A stretch of DNA of 64,000 nt from Thermanaerosceptrum fracticalcis (GCF_000746025.2 NZ_CP045798.1:1846501-1910500), one strand, 5' to 3'. Numbered from the stretch's first letter, positions 44,016 through 52,611 are shown. Program-made: numbers and translations. Notes: generated by a model not told the origin, from the letters alone.

Positions 44016-44420
44016 TTAGATCCGATGAACTGAATGCTCACATTTAGGGCACTTTATTTCACGTCCGCATCCTTGTCCAAAAGGAACCTCAAATTCATAT
44101 TGACAGGCCTCGCACTGAAAAATTCGCGTAGCCAGACGGTAATTGCCGCCCTCTACCTTAATGGCCTTTCCTTCGGTAATGGCCTCAGCTATTTTACTTC
44201 TTGCACTCATGAGGATTCTTTGGAAAGTTGGCCTGGAGACGTGCATTCTTTCTGCACATTCTTCCTGTTCCAGCCCTTCCCGGTCCTTTAAACGAATGGC
44301 TTCTATTTCTTCTACACTTAACACCAGTTCTTCCAACTGGCATTTAGGTATTCCTGCCGGTTTAAAATAGGTAACCTGGGGCTCAAATTCAACCCTGCGA
44401 CATTTTGGCGGTCTTGGCAT
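44016..44420 (-). CDS. DUF134/UPF0251 family HTH protein
   Basis: 134 residues. N-terminal PRPPKCRRVEFEP and a sigma-70 region-4-like HTH (LSVEEIEAIRLKD...CAERMHVSRPTFQRIL), then a C-terminal zinc-ribbon-like part (CEACQYEFEV...GCGREIKCPKC). The family typically neighbours NifX/NifB-type cofactor proteins and MinD/Mrp ATPases, as here, and is presumed to regulate them. ATG at 44420 chosen over the upstream GTG/ATG codons because homologues begin MPRPxK. Confidence 0.88.
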   Translation of the reverse strand: MPRPPKCRRVEFEPQVTYFKPAGIPKCQLEELVLSVEEIEAIRLKDREGLEQEECAERMHVSRPTFQRILMSARSKIAEAITEGKAIKVEGGNYRLATRIFQCEACQYEFEVPFGQGCGREIKCPKCEHSVHRI

Positions 44421-44525
44421 CCCACACACTCCATTCATATTCCTAATTATTTAATATAATACAACACAAGTACGACTCCTTCTATATTATCAGTATAACC
44501 GACAGCCCCTTTCGTATGATATACA

Positions 44526-44553
44526 AAAGGTACCCTCATGAGAGAGTACCTTT
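44526..44553 (-). terminator. Terminator of mrp-like gene
   Basis: Arms AAAGGTAC/GTACCTTT with a 12-base loop, then TTTTGTAT on the minus strand. Confidence 0.65.
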
Positions 44554-44589
44554 ACTTGTCCATCAATAACAACCACTACTTTACTTTTG

Positions 44590-45450
44590 TTATTTTTCCA
44601 AAATCTCCAGTAACAGATCCGTCCTTAATAAATCGCTGCTGGCGGATTCTCCGATTTTACCCTGATCACCGAAGGCGCTTACGCTGGGTTCCAGAGGCAA
44701 AATCCCCAATAAGGGGACTTTAAATTCCTGACACATGAGCTCCACCTTACCTTGGCCAAAGGGAAATATTTTTTTACCACAATCGGGGCATTGCACATAG
44801 CTCATATTTTCCACAATTCCTAAAATAGGTATGTCCATTTTTTCCGCCATCTTAATGGCTTTTCTGACCACCATGTTGGCTAGGTCTTGGGGTGATGTCA
44901 CAATTACTACACCGTCTAAAGGTAAAGATTGTAAAACAGTGAGAGGCGCATCCCCCGTTCCTGGGGGAAGGTCTACAAAAAGATAGTCTAAATCTCCCCA
45001 GATAACCTCTTCCCAGAACTGTTTAATAACCCCGGAAATGATGGGGCCACGCCAAATTACTGGTTCGTCTTCACTGGGCAGAAATAAATTTAGGGACATA
45101 ATCTCTATACTTTCGGTACTTTTTACAGGTAAAAGACCACACCCTGTACTTTTTGGACTGTCTTTAAGGCCAAAAAGCTTGGGTATACTGGGACCCGTGA
45201 TGTCAGCATCAAGAATTCCCACCTTAAACCCTTTTTTCCGGAAAGCAGAGGCTAAAAGAGCAGTTACCGTAGATTTGCCAACTCCACCTTTACCACTCAT
45301 CACCGCCACTACATGCTTAACATGATTCAATTCATTGTTATTTTTTTTATCACTGGACTCTTTACCACAGGTGCAATTTTCATCATTGCAGGACCCTTGA
45401 CCACATTTTTCCTCGCCACAGCCACACGTAGTGTTACCGCATTCAGTCAT
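44590..45450 (-). CDS. Mrp/NBP35 family P-loop ATPase (Fe-S cluster carrier)
   Basis: 286 residues. A cysteine-rich N-terminal tail (eight Cys in the first 30 residues: CGNTTCGCGEEKCGQGSC..CTC) precedes the deviant Walker A MSGKGGVGKSTVTALLA; VDLPPGTGDAPLT and the CPDCGKKIFPFG cluster-binding motif follow. The family assembles or transfers [4Fe-4S] clusters. ATG at 45450 after GGGAGGAGC. Divergent from the NifX-like gene, sharing a 160-bp promoter region. Confidence 0.93.
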   Translation of the reverse strand: MTECGNTTCGCGEEKCGQGSCNDENCTCGKESSDKKNNNELNHVKHVVAVMSGKGGVGKSTVTALLASAFRKKGFKVGILDADITGPSIPKLFGLKDSPKSTGCGLLPVKSTESIEIMSLNLFLPSEDEPVIWRGPIISGVIKQFWEEVIWGDLDYLFVDLPPGTGDAPLTVLQSLPLDGVVIVTSPQDLANMVVRKAIKMAEKMDIPILGIVENMSYVQCPDCGKKIFPFGQGKVELMCQEFKVPLLGILPLEPSVSAFGDQGKIGESASSDLLRTDLLLEILEK

Positions 45451-45498
45451 GATAAATGCTCCTCCCATTTTTTTAAAAAATTTTTTGCATATATTATA

Positions 45499-45542
45499 GA
45501 CATATGCCCAATACTATGATATGTTAGTTTTGAGCATATGTC
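45499..45542. promoter_or_regulatory. Inverted repeat in the divergent mrp/nifX-like promoter
   Basis: GACATATGC (45499-45507) and GCATATGTC (45534-45542), 9-bp arms 26 bp apart, with a further partial GCATATATTATAGA to the left. Suitable for a dimeric regulator acting on both genes. Confidence 0.5.
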
Positions 45543-45611
45543 AATATTATTCTCTACTTACCTGCTACCTGCTATTAGTTGACAATTATCTTACGGGAAG
45601 GAGGGATATTA

Positions 45612-45974
45612 GTGAAAATTGCCCTGAGTTGTAAAGGAAATACCCTGGACAGCCCCTTGGACGAACGCTTCGGTCGTGCCCCTAACTTTATCATTTACGA
45701 TTTAGAAAAAAACACCCACATGAGCATTGATAATGCCCAAATTTTAAATTCCCCTCAGGGAGCAGGGATCCAGGCCGCTCAAAACGTAGTCAATTCAGGG
45801 GCTGAAGTGGTCATTACCGGTCACGTGGGCCCTAAGGCTTACCGCACTTTAAGTGCGGCAGGCGTAGACATTTATTTTGCTAAAGGATCCACGGTAAAAG
45901 AGACTATTGAGAACTTCAAACTCGGAAAGTTGTCTAAGGCCGAAGGCAATGATGTGGAAGGACATTGGGTATAG
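45612..45974 (+). CDS. NifX/ORP-like dinitrogenase Fe-Mo cofactor domain protein
   Basis: 120 residues, RNase H-like fold of the NifX/NafY/orange-protein group: VKIALSCKGNTLDSPLDERFGRAPNF, then QGAGIQAAQNVVNSGAEVVITGHVGPKA. Members bind metal-sulfur cofactors; without nif genes here a Mo-Cu cluster role as in ORP is more likely. GTG start, seven bases after GGAGG. First of a four-gene plus-strand operon. Confidence 0.9.
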   Translation: MKIALSCKGNTLDSPLDERFGRAPNFIIYDLEKNTHMSIDNAQILNSPQGAGIQAAQNVVNSGAEVVITGHVGPKAYRTLSAAGVDIYFAKGSTVKETIENFKLGKLSKAEGNDVEGHWV

Positions 45975-45992
45975 AAGGGGTGATCTGAGCAA

Positions 45993-46841
45993 ATGCAAAT
46001 CGCCATAGCCAGCGGTAAGGGAGGCACAGGTAAGACTACTGTAGCCAGCAACCTGGCTTATTTCCTTAATAAAATAGGGAAAAAGGTAGCGCTGCTGGAT
46101 TGTGATGTGGAGGAACCAAATAACCATATCTTTTTCAATCCCAGCTGGTACGCAAAGGAAACAGTAACACTCCCCATACCTGTTGTTGATACCGCCAGGT
46201 GCATAGGTTGCGGCAAATGCGGTGAGATTTGTCAATTCGGAGCCATCGTGTGTTTAAAAGGCAAAGTCCTTACTTTTCCGGAGCTTTGCCACAGCTGTGC
46301 CGGCTGTATTAAAGTGTGCCCCGTATCAGCCCTTAGCGAAACTAGCAGAGAAGTCGGCCAGGTGGAAATAGGAGTGCAGGAAGGCCTGCAGTTAATTCAG
46401 GGTCGCTTACGGATAGGCGAAGCCATGTCTCCTCCCTTAATCAAGAAAGTCAAACTTCATGGAAAAGAAAGAGAAACTGTGATTATCGACTGTCCTCCCG
46501 GAACATCTTGTCCGGTCATTCAGTCTGTTAAAGATAGTGATTTCGTGCTTTTAGTAACTGAACCCACCCCTTTCGGCCTTAATGACTTAAAATTAGCTGT
46601 AGAGATGGTCAGGGAACTGGGCCATCCTTTTGCCGTAGGAATTAACCGTTCTACCATTGGCGACAGGAAAGTTTGGGATTACTGTCAAGCAAATAAAATC
46701 CCTATTATCCTGGAAATTCCTGATGACCGCCAAATCGCCGTAGCCTACTCTCAAGGCCAATTATTACTAGAAGCCTTGCCCCACTATGAAGAAAAATTTA
46801 CGGACCTTGTCAAAACCCTGGAGGAGGTCAGCTCATGTTGA
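45993..46841 (+). CDS. MinD-family ATPase with inserted ferredoxin domain (1)
   Basis: 282 residues. Deviant Walker A IASGKGGTGKTTVASNLAYFL at the N-terminus; two [4Fe-4S] sites inserted at about 68-115 (CIGCGKCGEICQFG, CHSCAGCIKVCP); VIIDCPPGTSCPVIQSV in the Walker B region. Family also found in the Desulfovibrio ORP complex, always as a tandem pair. Overlaps the next gene by 7 nt. Confidence 0.92.
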   Translation: MQIAIASGKGGTGKTTVASNLAYFLNKIGKKVALLDCDVEEPNNHIFFNPSWYAKETVTLPIPVVDTARCIGCGKCGEICQFGAIVCLKGKVLTFPELCHSCAGCIKVCPVSALSETSREVGQVEIGVQEGLQLIQGRLRIGEAMSPPLIKKVKLHGKERETVIIDCPPGTSCPVIQSVKDSDFVLLVTEPTPFGLNDLKLAVEMVRELGHPFAVGINRSTIGDRKVWDYCQANKIPIILEIPDDRQIAVAYSQGQLLLEALPHYEEKFTDLVKTLEEVSSC

Positions 46842-47719
46842 AAGAACTGGTAGTCATCAGCGGCAAAGGGGGTACGGGCAAAACCAGCATTGTTGCCTCC
46901 TTGGCAAGTCTCTTGTACAATAAGATGATAGCCGACTGTGATGTTGATGCAGCCGATTTACACCTGGTGCTGCAACCCCAAATACTAGAGAAGCACGAGT
47001 TTTGGAGTGGCAAGACCGCTTTTATCAATAAGGATAAATGCCTTGAGTGCGGGCAATGCCTTGAATTATGCCGCTTTGCCGCCATTAATGAAAATTTTGT
47101 GGTAGACAAAGTCTCCTGTGAAGGGTGCGGGGTCTGCGTCTATTTCTGCCCGGCAAAAGCTATCAATTTTAAAGAGAACCTGGCGGGCCACTGGTATATC
47201 TCCCAGACACCCTACGGCACCATGGTCCACGCTAAATTGGGTATTGCCGAAGAGAATTCAGGTAAACTCGTAGCCCTGGTTAAAAACCAAGTCAAGAAAT
47301 TGGCCTTAGAAGAAAAAAAGGAGTTTATTCTCGTAGATGGCCCCCCTGGCATTGGCTGCCCTGTCATCGCCTCTATTTCCGGGGCCAACCTGGTTTTGGC
47401 AGTCACCGAACCAACTATTTCGGGAATTCATGACCTGGAAAGGGTAGTGGCTTTGACTAAGCATTTTAAGATTAACACCGCTGTCTGTATTAACAAAGCA
47501 GATATTAACCCCGAAGTAACAAAGAAAATTTTGCTTGAGTGCAGAGAAGAGGGCCTAGAAGTGCTAGGAATAATCCCCTATGACAATGCCGTTACAAAAG
47601 CCCAGGTTGAAGGGGTAAATGTCGTGGAGTTTTCCCCCACAAGTCCTGCGGTAAAAGAAATTAAGACCATGGCGGAAAAAATAAAAACCTTCCTAAAGAC
47701 GGAAGAAAAAACATTATGA
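46835..47719 (+). CDS. MinD-family ATPase with inserted ferredoxin domain (2)
   Basis: 294 residues, paralogue of the preceding protein. Walker A VISGKGGTGKTSIVASLASLL, cluster motifs CLECGQCLELCRF and CEGCGVCVYFCP, and LVDGPPGIGCPVIASI. The two ATPases probably act as a heterodimer in cofactor or cluster handling. Ribosome site GGAGG lies inside the end of the upstream gene. Confidence 0.92.
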   Translation: MLKELVVISGKGGTGKTSIVASLASLLYNKMIADCDVDAADLHLVLQPQILEKHEFWSGKTAFINKDKCLECGQCLELCRFAAINENFVVDKVSCEGCGVCVYFCPAKAINFKENLAGHWYISQTPYGTMVHAKLGIAEENSGKLVALVKNQVKKLALEEKKEFILVDGPPGIGCPVIASISGANLVLAVTEPTISGIHDLERVVALTKHFKINTAVCINKADINPEVTKKILLECREEGLEVLGIIPYDNAVTKAQVEGVNVVEFSPTSPAVKEIKTMAEKIKTFLKTEEKTL

Positions 47720-47745
47720 AAATGCTATGAAGGAGAGGATTAAAA

Positions 47746-48084
47746 ATGATAATTGCCTTACCTGTTGCAGGTAATCAACTTTGTATGCACTTTGGTCACT
47801 GTGAATCTTTCGCCTTTTTCGATGTCGATGAAGTGCAAAAAAAAATTAAGGGCAAAAAAATGCTCACCCCCCCGCCCCATGAACCCGGTATTCTCCCCCC
47901 TTGGATAAAACAACAGGGCGCAGATGTAGTCATAACAGGGGGGATGGGGGCCCGGGCCCAGAGCCTGTTTCAAGCAGCAGGAGTACAGATTATTACCGGT
48001 GCTCAGCCAGGAAACCCTGAAGACATTGTTATGAGTTATCTTAACAATTCACTACAAACAGGTCCTAATGCTTGTGACCATTAA
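47746..48084 (+). CDS. NifX/ORP-like protein (2)
   Basis: 112 residues, second NifX-type cofactor-binding protein: IIALPVAGNQLCMHFGHCESFAFF, PPHEPGILPPWIKQQGADVVITGGMGARAQ. The CxxHFGHC segment is typical of this subgroup, and differs from the first copy, which has no cysteine there. AAGGAGAGG precedes the ATG. Last gene before a terminator. Confidence 0.92.
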   Translation: MIIALPVAGNQLCMHFGHCESFAFFDVDEVQKKIKGKKMLTPPPHEPGILPPWIKQQGADVVITGGMGARAQSLFQAAGVQIITGAQPGNPEDIVMSYLNNSLQTGPNACDH

Positions 48085-48091
48085 AAAATAA

Positions 48092-48122
48092 AAGAGGGGC
48101 GCGCGACTTTACCGCCCCTCTT
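48092..48122 (+). terminator. Terminator of the NifX/MinD operon
   Basis: Arms AAGAGGGGCG/CGCCCCTCTT, 11-base loop, then CTAATT; also A-rich before it. Confidence 0.75.
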
Positions 48123-48172
48123 CTAATTGACCTCTTTTAGAAAAAAATATTTTCCATCCTTAAATACCCGAT

Positions 48173-48496
48173 TCAGCGAGGCCTGGCATCCAAATACATA
48201 CTCCACAATAAATTCATGACAAATTCATTTCCCTTATCAATAGCCAGAATAGCCTGCAAGAGAGCGATTGTCTCAGAATTTTTTTCTTTAGAAAAGTCTT
48301 CTTTAATCACCTTTAGCAAATAATCATTTTGTTCCAGATAAGAGGCCTCGAAAAATTTTTTTAGTCTTTCTTTATTTTCCCTGCTAAGATTTCTTGCATG
48401 CTTTTCAATATCCGTTTCCGGCAGGTATAAGAGGACCAGCAGAAAAACGAACAAACCCAAAACCATGCCAACTTTTATCTCGTAAGAAATAGGCAA
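48173..48496 (-). CDS. Small membrane-anchored protein of unknown function
   Basis: 107 residues if the TTG start is used (two bases after AGGAGGGA, which is tight); an ATG ten codons later is possible. One hydrophobic helix (VGMVLGLFVFLLVLLYLP, about 9-26) followed by a charged helical cytoplasmic or outside domain (IEKHARNLSRENKERLKKFFEAS...). No family recognised. Confidence 0.6.
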   Translation of the reverse strand: MPISYEIKVGMVLGLFVFLLVLLYLPETDIEKHARNLSRENKERLKKFFEASYLEQNDYLLKVIKEDFSKEKNSETIALLQAILAIDKGNEFVMNLLWSMYLDARPR

Positions 48497-48628
48497 TCCC
48501 TCCTATCTCTGGGGATCTTGTGCTTCTGCCGTATATTTTACAGCAGATTGCTCTATAGTAATAATCTTATCTGATTGTTAATGTTATCACAATAACTTTT
48601 GCTAAAAATACCCTATACTATAGTACAA

Positions 48629-48673
48629 AAAATGAGGCAACCAGTACCAGCATGGCACTGGTTGCCTCATTTT
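48629..48673 (-). terminator. Terminator of the second YeiH gene
   Basis: Perfect 17-bp stem AAAATGAGGCAACCAGT/ACTGGTTGCCTCATTTT with an 11-base loop; T-tract on the minus strand. Confidence 0.8.
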
Positions 48674-48754
48674 AATTATATGAACATCAATATTAATATT
48701 TGGAGATCGGGAAGCGGGTATCAGCAGTCGGACTAGTATAGCGGTATGGACTCT

Positions 48755-49780
48755 TTAGATGCCGAGGGCATATATCATACTCAAACTAAATACAGCCATA
48801 ATCAGCGAAGCGATTAAACCTGTAATAAATGGTTTTAAGCCAACTTTCTTCATCTGTTCAAAGTTAGTCAACAGCCCCACACCTGACATGGCCATTACGA
48901 TCAGGAATTTTGATAATTCTTTACTTTGTTCTAACAATACTGGCCAAAAACTCTGAGCAGCAAACAAGGTATCGCCAATTGTACGTAATACAGCCATAGC
49001 AATAAATCCTACTACAAACCAGGGAAATATTTTAATATAGTTCACTTTGTCCTTGGTTCCGATGTCTTGCTTCTTGGTATAGATAATCCCTAAAATGAGC
49101 ACAAGAGGCGCTAAAAGTACTGTCCGGGTTAGTTTTACTACTGTGGCAATTTTCCCCGCGGCCTCACTGTAAGCGAAGCCGGCAGCTACAACTTGAGAAG
49201 TGTCATTGACTGCAACACCGGCCCAGGTACCGAACTGCATATCACTCAACAAAAGAAGTTTACCCAGTATGGGGTAAAGAAAAACGGCAATAACCCCAAA
49301 GACGGTGATAGTACCAACTGAAAATGAGACTTCCTCATCTTTCGCAGCGATGGCTGGAGATGATGCCACAATGGCAGTAGAACCGCAAATCGCTGTACCA
49401 ACACCGATTAAGACTGCTAATTTCTCAGGTAACCCTAATTTCTTCCCTAAGAAGTAGGTTATGGTAAGAGCGAAGCTGATGCAGATCAAAATAATGATGA
49501 GGGCTTTACTGCCTGTAGTAATAACCGTAATAAAACTCAAACTCAATCCTAATAAAATGATAGCAATCTTAAGAATCTTCTTCTGACTGAAGTGGACACC
49601 TGCCTTAAAAATAGAAGCTAAGCCCACAGAGTTTTCGATAGCCATCCCAATTAAAATTGCTATGGTAACGCCACTTACAGGCTTTTGTCCGCCAAAGGTA
49701 ATTACACTATGCAGGTACTCAGAAACATAGGCAATTATTGCCGTAAGAAGTAAACCTGGTAAAATACTACTTCGGCTCAC
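48755..49780 (-). CDS. YeiH/UPF0324 family putative sulfate/anion exporter (2)
   Basis: 341 residues, about ten membrane helices. LGLSLSFITVITTGSKA, VGVGTAICGSTAIVASSPAIA, WAGVAVNDTSQVVAAGFAYS and KIATVVKLTRTVLL are family hallmarks. It is closer to the standard YeiH consensus (AICGSTAI, NDTSQV) than the first copy (SICGVSAAI, NIDTSAAV), suggesting different substrates. Palindromes ACATTAATGT and ACATCATGATGT lie 25-50 bp upstream of the start. Confidence 0.9.
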   Translation of the reverse strand: MSRSSILPGLLLTAIIAYVSEYLHSVITFGGQKPVSGVTIAILIGMAIENSVGLASIFKAGVHFSQKKILKIAIILLGLSLSFITVITTGSKALIIILICISFALTITYFLGKKLGLPEKLAVLIGVGTAICGSTAIVASSPAIAAKDEEVSFSVGTITVFGVIAVFLYPILGKLLLLSDMQFGTWAGVAVNDTSQVVAAGFAYSEAAGKIATVVKLTRTVLLAPLVLILGIIYTKKQDIGTKDKVNYIKIFPWFVVGFIAMAVLRTIGDTLFAAQSFWPVLLEQSKELSKFLIVMAMSGVGLLTNFEQMKKVGLKPFITGLIASLIMAVFSLSMIYALGI

Positions 49781-50091
49781 TTAACAATCCCCCTTATCAT
49801 TTTACATTAATGTTATGACATCATGATGTATGTATTTTATAATAAGTGTACGCTATGCTGCCTTATAAAGAAAATTAGAATATTTTAGTGCTGCTTATAA
49901 GCTAATATAATAAAACCTTTTTTATTAGTAAAATAATGTTTGTTTTTATAAAAGGAAACGGCATTACTTTATTGAGCAAGGTCCTTATGTAAGAAGATCG
50001 ATTCTACAGTATTGAGTACGTTTGAAGTTTATAAATATTTCCGAGAAATTGAACGTATTTGGCCCTCCCTGCTCCTATGAAGAAAATATTA
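49781..50091. other. Intergenic region upstream of the second YeiH gene
   Basis: AT-rich, no gene. Two perfect palindromes, ACATTAATGT (49803-49812) and ACATCATGATGT (49818-49829), lie in the leader and may be operator sites. Confidence 0.4.
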
Positions 50092-50125
50092 AAAGCCATC
50101 TCCTTGTCATAGAGGAGATGGCTTT
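50092..50125 (-). terminator. Terminator of the CBS-domain gene
   Basis: 12-bp stem AAAGCCATCTCC/GGAGATGGCTTT. Confidence 0.75.
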
Positions 50126-50131
50126 ATCTGT

Positions 50132-50566
50132 TTACATCCTTGGTTGACTGGGGGTGGAAATTTCAGTGAGAGCTTCTTCGGTAGCCCTGTTAAAACGATT
50201 GTTGACAGCCATATCGCCTATGGCCACAAAGCCAACCAGCTTGCCATTTTCCACCACAGGCAGGCGGCGGACCTGGACATCACCCATAAGATTCAGGGCC
50301 GATTCCACTTCCATGTCAGTTTTGCCCACTACAACATTCTGGGTCATCACTTCCCGGCACTTCACTTGTTTGGGGTCTTTACCGGCACAAACCACCCGTA
50401 ATACAATATCACGGTCTGTAATGATGCCCTGCACATCCATATTCTCGGTGCAAATAGGCAGTGACCCGATATTTTTGTCTTTCATAATCTGGGCAGCATC
50501 AAAAATTGTGGTATCGGGAGAAACGGCGATGACATCTTTGGTCATAATATCTCTGAGCTTCATCAT
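50132..50566 (-). CDS. CBS domain pair protein
   Basis: 144 residues made of two CBS motifs (about 8-65 and 75-130): KDVIAVSPDTTIFDAAQIM, GSLPICTENMDVQGIITDRDIVLR, RRLPVVENGKLVGFVAIGDMAV. Such stand-alone pairs bind adenine nucleotides and act as energy or signal sensors; target unknown. Two adjacent ATG codons follow AGGAGG; the second (50563) is slightly better spaced. Confidence 0.92.
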   Translation of the reverse strand: MMKLRDIMTKDVIAVSPDTTIFDAAQIMKDKNIGSLPICTENMDVQGIITDRDIVLRVVCAGKDPKQVKCREVMTQNVVVGKTDMEVESALNLMGDVQVRRLPVVENGKLVGFVAIGDMAVNNRFNRATEEALTEISTPSQPRM

Positions 50567-50664
50567 ATAACCTCCTTTCCATTTCTCCCATTAGGATTTC
50601 CCTAAATACCTTTTTTTTTGCATTTAATTAAGAAAAAATGTTTAAAAAGATTTCAGGAGGAATT

Positions 50665-51513
50665 TTACCCCGTTTGTAAATTATCTTTGGTCAGACTCTC
50701 AGCCGCCTCAATCAATTCCTGGAGCAGTTTGTTCAACTCCTCCATGACGGGGTTAATCTGAACCAGCTTTTCCGCCTGCTCATGGGAAACGTGGCTTACT
50801 GTCCGTGTCGCTGTATCAATTGAACGAATAGCCTCCCTGATGGTGCCAATAATGGAACTGATCTCATTGGTAGCATTGCTGGTAACGTGGGACAAATTAC
50901 GCACTTCATTGGCCACTACATTGAAACCCCGCCCGTATTCACCCACCCGTGCTGCTTCAATAGATGCATTTAAACCGATGAGGTTTGTCTGCTTGGCGAT
51001 TTGCCTGACCGTCGTAAGTATACTTTCTGTTGCTTCCACTTTGCCGGTGGCTGTTTCCGTCACATGTTTTAATTCCTGGCTGGTAGCAGAAAGCTCCTCC
51101 GCTTCGGCAGCAATCTGCTGTATTGTACTCTGGAAATTTTGCAGGGCTACTCCCAGTCTTTTGGATAGATCCAGGAGCAGTTCCTTGCGGTGGGTATTTT
51201 CCGATACACCAATAGCCCCGATTACTTCGCCGGTCTCATTAAATAAGGGTAAACCTACGGCAATATAGGGCACACCATAGAGACTGGCATCCACTTCCAC
51301 CACAACCCTTTTTCTGTTTTTCATGGCTTTATAGACTGCCGTTCCCTCGTAAACCGGGTCTCCCGCTTTTATTTTCAGATCCAGGGTTTGGGCAGGAATA
51401 TAGGCCAGCCATTTGTCCCTGTCACAAATAGCCACGCCCAAATCGGCCTGGGTAAACTGGTTGATCAGGGGAGCCACTTTAAGAAGGTGGTCTAAAATGG
51501 TTAATTCATGCAT
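50665..51513 (-). CDS. Soluble methyl-accepting chemotaxis-type receptor
   Basis: 282 residues and no membrane helix. N-terminal sensory domain (about 1-115) with DLGVAICDRDKWLAYIPA and GVPYIAVGLPLFNETGEVIGAIGVS, resembling cytosolic PAS/cache-like sensors; the C-terminal MCP signalling hairpin has the conserved tip KQTNLIGLNASIEAARVGEYGRGFNVVANEVRNL. The signalling domain is short, as in many Clostridial cytosolic receptors. No che genes are nearby. Confidence 0.88.
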   Translation of the reverse strand: MHELTILDHLLKVAPLINQFTQADLGVAICDRDKWLAYIPAQTLDLKIKAGDPVYEGTAVYKAMKNRKRVVVEVDASLYGVPYIAVGLPLFNETGEVIGAIGVSENTHRKELLLDLSKRLGVALQNFQSTIQQIAAEAEELSATSQELKHVTETATGKVEATESILTTVRQIAKQTNLIGLNASIEAARVGEYGRGFNVVANEVRNLSHVTSNATNEISSIIGTIREAIRSIDTATRTVSHVSHEQAEKLVQINPVMEELNKLLQELIEAAESLTKDNLQTG

Positions 51514-51850
51514 GGCAAATCCTCCCTCTCACTCTCGCTTTTTCCCACAATCCAGCAATTTTCTGACAATGCCGGTCTTGTCCACACAAATTTTAAGAAA
51601 CTAACTTCCCCACTATATCACTATATACTATATACTAAAACTTCGCAGCAAATTACATTAATCTTATATATTCGCGTTAAAGTGACCCATCTCCTTCTTT
51701 AATATCAGCTTAACGAAAAGAAAAGAACTACAGAATGTAAGAAAAACTTCCCTAGATAACATTTGTCAATACTTTTTACTTATCTTAATACCTTGACTTA
51801 AGCTATAATTAGAAATAAAGATTATTTTAACAGTCAGGAGGGATGTGAGG
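51514..51850. other. Intergenic region before the zinc-ribbon gene
   Basis: About 340 bp, AT-rich, with short ACTATAT repeats near 51611-51640. TTGTCA-17 bp-TAATAC (about 51766) could serve the zinc-ribbon gene. No gene seen. Confidence 0.35.
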
Positions 51851-52024
51851 ATGTTTAATTGGCTTAGAAAAATATTTCGCGGGCCTGAATTCACCTGTAA
51901 AGACTGCGGTTACATATTTTCGGAAAAAGAGGCTTCCACGATTATCCTCAATGCCGGTACTGACAGTGTCTCCTATGTTATTTGCTGCCCCAAATGTAAG
52001 AGTGACAGGAAGACAAGGAAGTAG
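51851..52024 (+). CDS. 57-residue zinc-ribbon protein
   Basis: Starts MFNWLRKIFRGPEFTCKDCG and has two CxxC pairs, CKDCG and CCPKCK, with a basic C-terminus (KSDRKTRK). AGGAGG is nine bases upstream of the ATG. A small rubredoxin-like or zinc-ribbon domain of unknown role. Confidence 0.7.
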   Translation: MFNWLRKIFRGPEFTCKDCGYIFSEKEASTIILNAGTDSVSYVICCPKCKSDRKTRK

Positions 52025-52156
52025 CGCATTAGTTCGCAGTATATTAGTTGGTAGTTGGTAGTGATGCTGTTCGCAATTTAGAGTTCATAAAAATCGGTAG
52101 TCAGATGTTGTAACCAGAAACGTCATCTAAAATACAAGGAAAGGCGGAGGATATAC

Positions 52157-52504
52157 GTGATCGTTTCCCATGTTAAGGATGTGCAAAAAATACCCATGAA
52201 CGCTCCGGGTGTGCTGAATGCCATGAAGCAGGTGCTCATTGGTCCCAGGGAAGGCTGGGATGGTTATGTGATGCGTGTGATGACCCTGGAAAAACAAGGC
52301 TACTCCCCCCGGCATACACATAGCTGGCCACATATCAATTATGTTCTCAAGGGCCAGGGTACCCTTTTCATAGAAGATAAGGAATATGTACTGGAAGCCG
52401 GTTCCTTTGCCTATGTACCCGGCAATGTCCTGCACCAGTACCGCAGTACCAGTGACGAAGATTTTGTTTTCATCTGCATTGTGCCGGAGGAAGGGGATAA
52501 ATGA
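52157..52504 (+). CDS. Cupin domain protein
   Basis: 115 residues, single-domain cupin. Motif 1 PRHTHSWPHINYVLKGQGTL (metal His pair and Tyr/Glu-equivalent) and motif 2 AGSFAYVPGNVLHQYRS (third His) are clear. Metal-binding enzyme or sugar/amino acid sensor; no context-based substrate. GTG/ATG start near AAGGCGGAGG. Confidence 0.88.
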   Translation: MIVSHVKDVQKIPMNAPGVLNAMKQVLIGPREGWDGYVMRVMTLEKQGYSPRHTHSWPHINYVLKGQGTLFIEDKEYVLEAGSFAYVPGNVLHQYRSTSDEDFVFICIVPEEGDK

Positions 52505-52611
52505 GTTGGTAGTTGGTAGTTCGCAGTTGGCAGATTACAGTAAGTTACCAGTTATTAGTTACTAGTGTCACGAAATGCATTGTATGATTTCTATTACGGG
52601 TTAACAGAAAA
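52505..52611. repeat. Degenerate TAGTTGGTAGTT repeats after the cupin gene
   Basis: Short tandem-like GAGTTGGTAGTTGGTAGTTC and later TTACCAGTTATTAGTTACTAG. Similar sequence occurs at about 52040-52065 and 60036-60150. Confidence 0.4.

Noticed and set aside
49803-50050. Sigma-54 promoter before the second YeiH gene
   Set aside because: Candidate GC/GG dinucleotides are not at the 12-base spacing, so only the palindromes were kept.
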